Shown here piece after piece: positions 7,591 to 10,409 of a stretch of DNA of 10,409 nt. The DNA comes from Bacilli bacterium (lineage in GTDB: Bacteria > Bacillota_I > Bacilli_A > Haloplasmatales > Haloplasmataceae), in assembly GCA_012513195.1 (NCBI GenBank), contig JAAZCR010000166.1, positions 1 through 10,409 of the forward strand, given 5' to 3'. The notes beneath the pieces were generated by a model. That model saw only the letters and a list, made by a program, of their open reading frames with translations. It was not told where the DNA came from and did not search any database. How positions within the stretch are numbered: position 1 is the stretch's first letter; every line of letters starts with the position of its first letter. Position numbers and translations under genes: made by a program.

Positions 7591-8774
7591 TATTTTTCTG
7601 ACATCCCTTTCTTAATTACTTTATCACCAAATTTACGTTTTAGGGTGTTTACTACTCTAATTAACTGTTCCTGTTCTACATATTCCTGGTAATTAAATAG
7701 CGTTAATTGCTCATAAATTTGCTGTTTTTCTTTTAATTCCTTTACACTAACTCCTAATAGTCTTATCGGTTCATGTTTCCATAATTTATCAAACAAATCG
7801 CAAGCTTCTTGATAGATGATTTCAAAATTATTGGTAAATTCTGTTAGTGTACGGCTTTTACTATGAACAGAAAGATCAGGATACTTGATAGAAACAGTTA
7901 TTGTTTTACCAACATAACGATGTTCAGTTAACCTACTTGCGACTAGTTTCGCAAGTCTCTGTAGTTCAGCATAGGCTTCTTCAGCAGTATGTAAATTATG
8001 AATATACGTAGAAGAATTGCCAATACTCTTGTACTCACTATTTCTTTTTGGGTCAACTGTATCATCACTATTACCCAAGGCTGCTTCAATGAAATATTCG
8101 CTGAGATTACCTAAAATACTTTTGATGATCGGTTTATTTTCATCTTTAACTAAATCACCTATGGTTTTTATCCCAGCATTCATTAACTTAGGTGCAGTTT
8201 TACTCCCAATCCCAAACATTTTGTCAATGGTTAAGGGCCATAGTTTTTCTGGTAATTCCCTTTTCCTAATTACCGTAATTCCTAATGGCTTTTTCATGTC
8301 GGATGCCATTTTGGCTAGAAATTTATTAATACTAATCCCAATACTACATGGCAATTGGTATTCATTTAATAATGTATCTTGAATCTCTTTAGCCACATCA
8401 ATAGCATGCCTAGTTTTACATACTTCCGTCATATCTAAATATGCTTCATCAATTGAAGCAACTTCAATTAAATCAGTGTATTTCCGCAAAAAACCGATAA
8501 ATTTCTGCGAAATTTCTTCATAATATTCATGATCTCCAGGAATAATTTTTAATTGGGGACATAATTGCTTAGCTTCAAAAACGGACATTGCACTTCTTAT
8601 CCCAAATTTACGTGCTTCGTAACTTGCGCTTAATATTACCCCTTTATTGAAAATTGCTGCTTTACTACCTATCGCTAAGGGGATATTTTTTAATTCAGGG
8701 TGACGTATTAATTCACATGCTATGAAAAACGCATTCATATCGATATGAAAAATGATTTTTACCTGTTTTTTCAT
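7590..8774 (-). CDS. dinB: DNA polymerase IV (Y-family translesion polymerase)
   Basis: Pol IV copies damaged or misaligned templates at low fidelity. The 394-residue protein shows catalytic D12 (FHIDMNAFF), D109-E110 (SIDEAYLDMT), and F17 at the steric-gate position that excludes ribonucleotides. Palm, fingers and thumb span about 1-240, including the helix-hairpin-helix-like MFGIGSKTAPKL around 186-197, and the little-finger domain about 245-350. QLTLF at 356-360 is a clear beta-clamp binding motif, followed by a further tail of about 34 residues. The start is the ATG at 8774, with AAGGGGTGA just ahead; the upstream ATG at 8801 precedes that ribosome site and adds nine unlike residues. It is the first gene of the operon. 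I saw no Bacillus-type LexA box (CGAAC-N4-GTTCG) upstream, so SOS control is not supported. Confidence 0.95.
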   Translation of the reverse strand: MKKQVKIIFHIDMNAFFIACELIRHPELKNIPLAIGSKAAIFNKGVILSASYEARKFGIRSAMSVFEAKQLCPQLKIIPGDHEYYEEISQKFIGFLRKYTDLIEVASIDEAYLDMTEVCKTRHAIDVAKEIQDTLLNEYQLPCSIGISINKFLAKMASDMKKPLGITVIRKRELPEKLWPLTIDKMFGIGSKTAPKLMNAGIKTIGDLVKDENKPIIKSILGNLSEYFIEAALGNSDDTVDPKRNSEYKSIGNSSTYIHNLHTAEEAYAELQRLAKLVASRLTEHRYVGKTITVSIKYPDLSVHSKSRTLTEFTNNFEIIYQEACDLFDKLWKHEPIRLLGVSVKELKEKQQIYEQLTLFNYQEYVEQEQLIRVVNTLKRKFGDKVIKKGMSEK

Positions 8775-8863
8775 CCGTTCACCCCTTTTAATTTTCGGCA
8801 AAATATATTATAATAACCTCGTGTATAACGCTATTATATCATTTTTGTATTGAGGTGAAAAGC
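8775..8863. promoter_or_regulatory. Divergent promoter region between dinB and the small membrane protein gene
   Basis: Toward dinB (minus), TATAAT at 8838-8833 has TTTTCA (8861-8856) 17 bases upstream; a second TATAAT at 8812-8807 lacks a good -35. Toward the small gene (plus), TATAAT at 8809-8814 has only a weak TTTTAA -35 (8786-8791). TATAATA (8809-8815) and TATTATA (8832-8838) form a 7-bp dyad that could be an operator or chance in AT-rich DNA. The two transcripts would share control sequence, and the dinB -35 overlaps the ribosome site of the small gene. Confidence 0.45.
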
Positions 8864-9046
8864 ATGGCAAATAAAGCAAAAGCGAAATCCAAGACAAACA
8901 TTAATCAATCATCATTAATGTTAAAGAAACACGGTCGCAGTTTAAACCAAATGCGCTTCCGTAAATTAATCCTAATCTTAATGGTTCTTGCCTTCGTTGT
9001 TCCGATAGTTGGAGGATTAATTATTTGGCTAATTTATCTAATATAA
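8864..9046 (+). CDS. Small single-span membrane protein of unknown function
   Basis: I do not recognise this 60-residue protein. It starts MANKAKAKSK and has a strongly basic N-terminal half (about 13 Lys or Arg in the first 34 residues). One hydrophobic segment follows (about 35-60, LILILMVLAFVVPIVGGLI) and ends at the C-terminus. The charge pattern predicts a cytoplasmic N-terminus with a tail-anchored helix. A P-I-V-G-G kink lies mid-helix. The start is the ATG at 8864, with GAGGTG (8852-8857) six bases upstream; the in-frame GTG at 8855 is part of that ribosome site. A terminator follows directly. It is the only host gene in the window read on the plus strand, divergent from dinB and convergent with spo0A. 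The clean ribosome site, start and terminator make it a real gene; no function is implied. Confidence 0.8.
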   Translation: MANKAKAKSKTNINQSSLMLKKHGRSLNQMRFRKLILILMVLAFVVPIVGGLIIWLIYLI

Positions 9047-9048
9047 AC

Positions 9049-9088
9049 AAAAAAATACTGCACATTGAATCAATGTACAGTATTTTTT
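9049..9088. terminator. Bidirectional rho-independent terminator
   Basis: AAAAATACTGCACATTG (9051-9067) and CAATGTACAGTATTTTT (9071-9087) form a 17-bp stem with one C-A mismatch and a 3-base loop. A T run follows on the plus strand (to 9088), and an A run (9049-9055) supplies one on the minus strand. It can therefore end both the small-protein transcript and the spo0A transcript, whose coding regions converge here. Confidence 0.9.
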
Positions 9089-9102
9089 ATATTATAAAGA
9101 TT

Positions 9103-9894
9103 TTAAGAAGCTTTCCGATGTTCTAGTCTTAGTCTATCAGCAATCATCGCAATGAACTCGGAGTTTGTAGGTTTGGATTTAGAAAGACTTACTGTATAAC
9201 TGAAAATCGAACTAATCGCATCGATATTTCCTCTATTCCAAGCTACTTCAATCGCATGACGGATTGCTCTTTCGACCCGTGAAGAAGTAGTGCGAAACTT
9301 TTTTGCGACTTCAGGATATAAAACCTTAGTGATAGAACCAAGGATTTCAATATTATGATAAACCATCGCTATTGATTCACGTAAGTATAAATATCCTTTA
9401 ATGTGTGCTGGAACACCGATTTCATGGAGTATATTCGTGATTTCTGTATTCAAGTCATAATTCGTGTCATTTTGAATTGCATATACATTGGTTTTGGGTT
9501 TCTTATTAATACTATTCTTCGTACCCAAATCATTAATTAAGTTAATGATGTAGTTCACATTAAACGGCTTCATTACGAAATAATCAGCACCAAGTTCAGA
9601 AGATTTTGTTAACAAAGACTCTTGGTTAAAAGCACTGAAGACGATAATGCTTTTGGGACGCTTATAAGAAGGGTCGGAATTAAGTTTTTGTAAGACTTGA
9701 ATTCCATCGAAGTTTGGCATGACAATGTCTAATAATAGAACATCAACATCGGTTGTTTTTAGTTTTTCTAACAAACTCATTCCATCATACGTGCATCCCA
9801 CAACTTCCATGTTTTCTTGTAAATTAATAATCTCCCGCATCATTGTCACATGTTCGCGACTATCATCAGTGATGAAAACTTTAATCCGTGACAT
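9103..9894 (-). CDS. spo0A: Sporulation master regulator Spo0A (response regulator)
   Basis: This is the phosphorelay's final response regulator: when phosphorylated it dimerises and activates or represses genes at entry to sporulation. It has 263 residues (Bacillus: 267). The receiver domain (1-122) has acidic pocket D10-D11, phospho-acceptor D56 (LLLDIVMP), S87 at the Thr/Ser switch and K109 (MKPF). After a poorly conserved linker (about 123-147), the Spo0A-type DNA-binding domain (148-263) is near-identical to the Bacillus one, including [33 protein letters not shown] and [10 protein letters not shown]. The ATG at 9894 follows AGAGGGGGAT at a spacing of about nine bases. It lies downstream of spoIVB, the order usual in spore formers, but 191 bases apart and with its own promoter-like sequence and candidate self-binding boxes. 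Confidence 0.97.
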   Translation of the reverse strand: MSRIKVFITDDSREHVTMMREIINLQENMEVVGCTYDGMSLLEKLKTTDVDVLLLDIVMPNFDGIQVLQKLNSDPSYKRPKSIIVFSAFNQESLLTKSSELGADYFVMKPFNVNYIINLINDLGTKNSINKKPKTNVYAIQNDTNYDLNTEITNILHEIGVPAHIKGYLYLRESIAMVYHNIEILGSITKVLYPEVAKKFRTTSSRVERAIRHAIEVAWNRGNIDAISSIFSYTVSLSKSKPTNSEFIAMIADRLRLEHRKAS

Positions 9895-10085
9895 TAACTC
9901 TATCCCCCTCTAAAATGTTTCAAGAAAGTCTACGAATTCATTATAAAATACTTATATTTGCACTATCAATATAATTTTTATAAATTACGATTTTATTATA
10001 TATATCATACATTTTTCGACATTTATTAATCGTAAAATAATAGTACAAAAATTATTATCAAGTCGAATTTGTCGAAAAAAAATAC
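9895..10085 (-). promoter_or_regulatory. spo0A upstream region with sigma-A-like promoter and candidate 0A boxes
   Basis: TTGATA (9969-9964) and TATAAT (9945-9940), 18 bases apart, form a good sigma-A promoter; transcription would start near 9933, leaving a leader of about 38 bases. Upstream, the Spo0A-binding core TGTCGAA occurs exactly at 10021-10015 (minus) and 10070-10076 (plus, as the full TTTGTCGAA box), with the one-mismatch AGTCGAA at 10061-10067. These lie roughly 80 and 130-145 bases upstream of the predicted start. Between them is only an AT-rich 6-bp dyad, too weak to call a terminator for spoIVB, so read-through from spoIVB is possible. I see no coding sequence in this gap. Confidence 0.6.
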
Positions 10086-10409
10086 CTACCCAATGATTTC
10101 TATCCCCATTTCCTCAAGCATGTATTCGATATAGACCCCATAACCAATCGACGCATCATCGACCAAAACATGTGTTACCGCCCCGATTATTCGATTATTT
10201 TGAATTATTGGACTTCCACTCATCCCTTGAACTATTCCACCAGTTTTCTCCAATAATCGTTCATCTGTGACTTTAAATTTAATGCCTTTGATATCTTTTT
10301 CATTTTGTTTTTGTAAATCGATAATCTTAATGTCGAAGGCTTCGACCTTGTCTCCTTCAATACAAGTTAAGATTTGCGCATTGCCTAATTTGACGTCTTT
10401 TTGTAAGGC
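10086..10409 (-). CDS. spoIVB: SpoIVB serine peptidase, C-terminal fragment (5' part outside window)
   Basis: The minus frame is open from the right edge to TAG at 10088-10086: 107 residues of the C-terminal part of the S55 peptidase domain. SpoIVB is exported by the forespore and cleaves SpoIVFA, which frees SpoIVFB to activate pro-sigma-K. The active-site serine lies in GIVQGMSGSP (S64 of the fragment). An Asp 15 residues earlier (VTDERLL) has the spacing I recall for the Asp363-Ser378 pair of the Bacillus protein. The segments IIGAVTHVLVDD and GYGVYIEYMLEEMGI match the family's end, so the C-terminus looks complete. The PDZ domain, catalytic His and signal anchor are beyond the window. The gene lies directly upstream of spo0A on the same strand, as in many spore formers. 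Confidence 0.93.
   Translation of the reverse strand, partial: ALQKDVKLGNAQILTCIEGDKVEAFDIKIIDLQKQNEKDIKGIKFKVTDERLLEKTGGIVQGMSGSPIIQNNRIIGAVTHVLVDDASIGYGVYIEYMLEEMGIEIIG

Noticed and set aside
8017..8382. 121-codon plus-strand frame inside dinB
   Set aside because: It is antisense to conserved Pol IV coding sequence with no ribosome site or recognisable domain; taken as a shadow.
8855..8863. GTG start for the small membrane protein
   Set aside because: This GTG is part of the GAGGTG ribosome site; the ATG at 8864 has correct spacing.
9930..9960. Possible sigma-H promoter for spo0A (AATGAATTC as -10)
   Set aside because: The best upstream match to RnAGGAwWW, ATAAGTATT, is imperfect and only about five bases away, far too close. 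The sigma-A pair TTGATA/TATAAT explains the region better.
10040..10060. Terminator between spoIVB and spo0A
   Set aside because: Only an AT-only 6-bp dyad is visible, too weak to support a call.
1..10409. CRISPR array, tRNA, rRNA, phage or defence cassette
   Set aside because: No regularly spaced repeats, no tRNA-like cloverleaf arms and no such protein families were seen; nearly all of the window is accounted for by core genes and one IS end.

Overview
The window is low-GC DNA using the standard code. Spo0A, SpoIVB and SpoIIM, together with the spoIIM-fur-xerD-deoB and spoIVB-spo0A gene orders, point to a spore-forming (or sporulation-gene-bearing) member of the Bacillota. It is probably in or near class Bacilli, because the Spo0A effector domain reads almost like the Bacillus one. 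I cannot name the genus from sequence alone; a deep-branching Bacilli lineage is a guess.

Layout from left to right. Bases 1-170 are the right end of an ISL3-like insertion sequence: the C-terminal part of its transposase, a strong hairpin, and the terminal inverted repeat ending at about 170. Next, on the minus strand, is a 1072-residue SWIM/SNF2 ATPase (237-3455) with its own extended -10 promoter. A 13-bp rho-independent terminator (3508-3544) separates it from a six-gene minus-strand operon. In transcription order this is dinB (8774-7590), an SDR oxidoreductase (7590-6832), spoIIM (6775-6140), fur (6125-5661), xerD (5674-4742) and deoB (4739-3561). The genes overlap or nearly touch except for a 56-base gap before spoIIM, and that gap holds a 14-bp hairpin that would bury the spoIIM ribosome binding site. 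A divergent promoter region (8775-8863) separates dinB from a plus-strand gene for a 60-residue single-span membrane protein (8864-9046). This gene converges on spo0A (9894-9103) across a bidirectional terminator. Upstream of spo0A are a sigma-A-like promoter and several matches to the Spo0A-binding box, then the 3' part of spoIVB, which runs off the right edge.

How the genes relate. The right side holds the sporulation master regulator and the protease that signals to activate sigma-K. The operon mixes DNA maintenance (Pol IV, XerD), iron regulation (Fur), nucleoside salvage (DeoB) and one forespore-engulfment gene (SpoIIM). This is essentially core chromosome with an IS at its left edge. 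I found no CRISPR array, tRNA, rRNA, defence cassette or plainly new multi-gene system. The most unusual items are the spoIIM hairpin, the small membrane protein, and the IS transposase frame that reads through its own terminal repeat.
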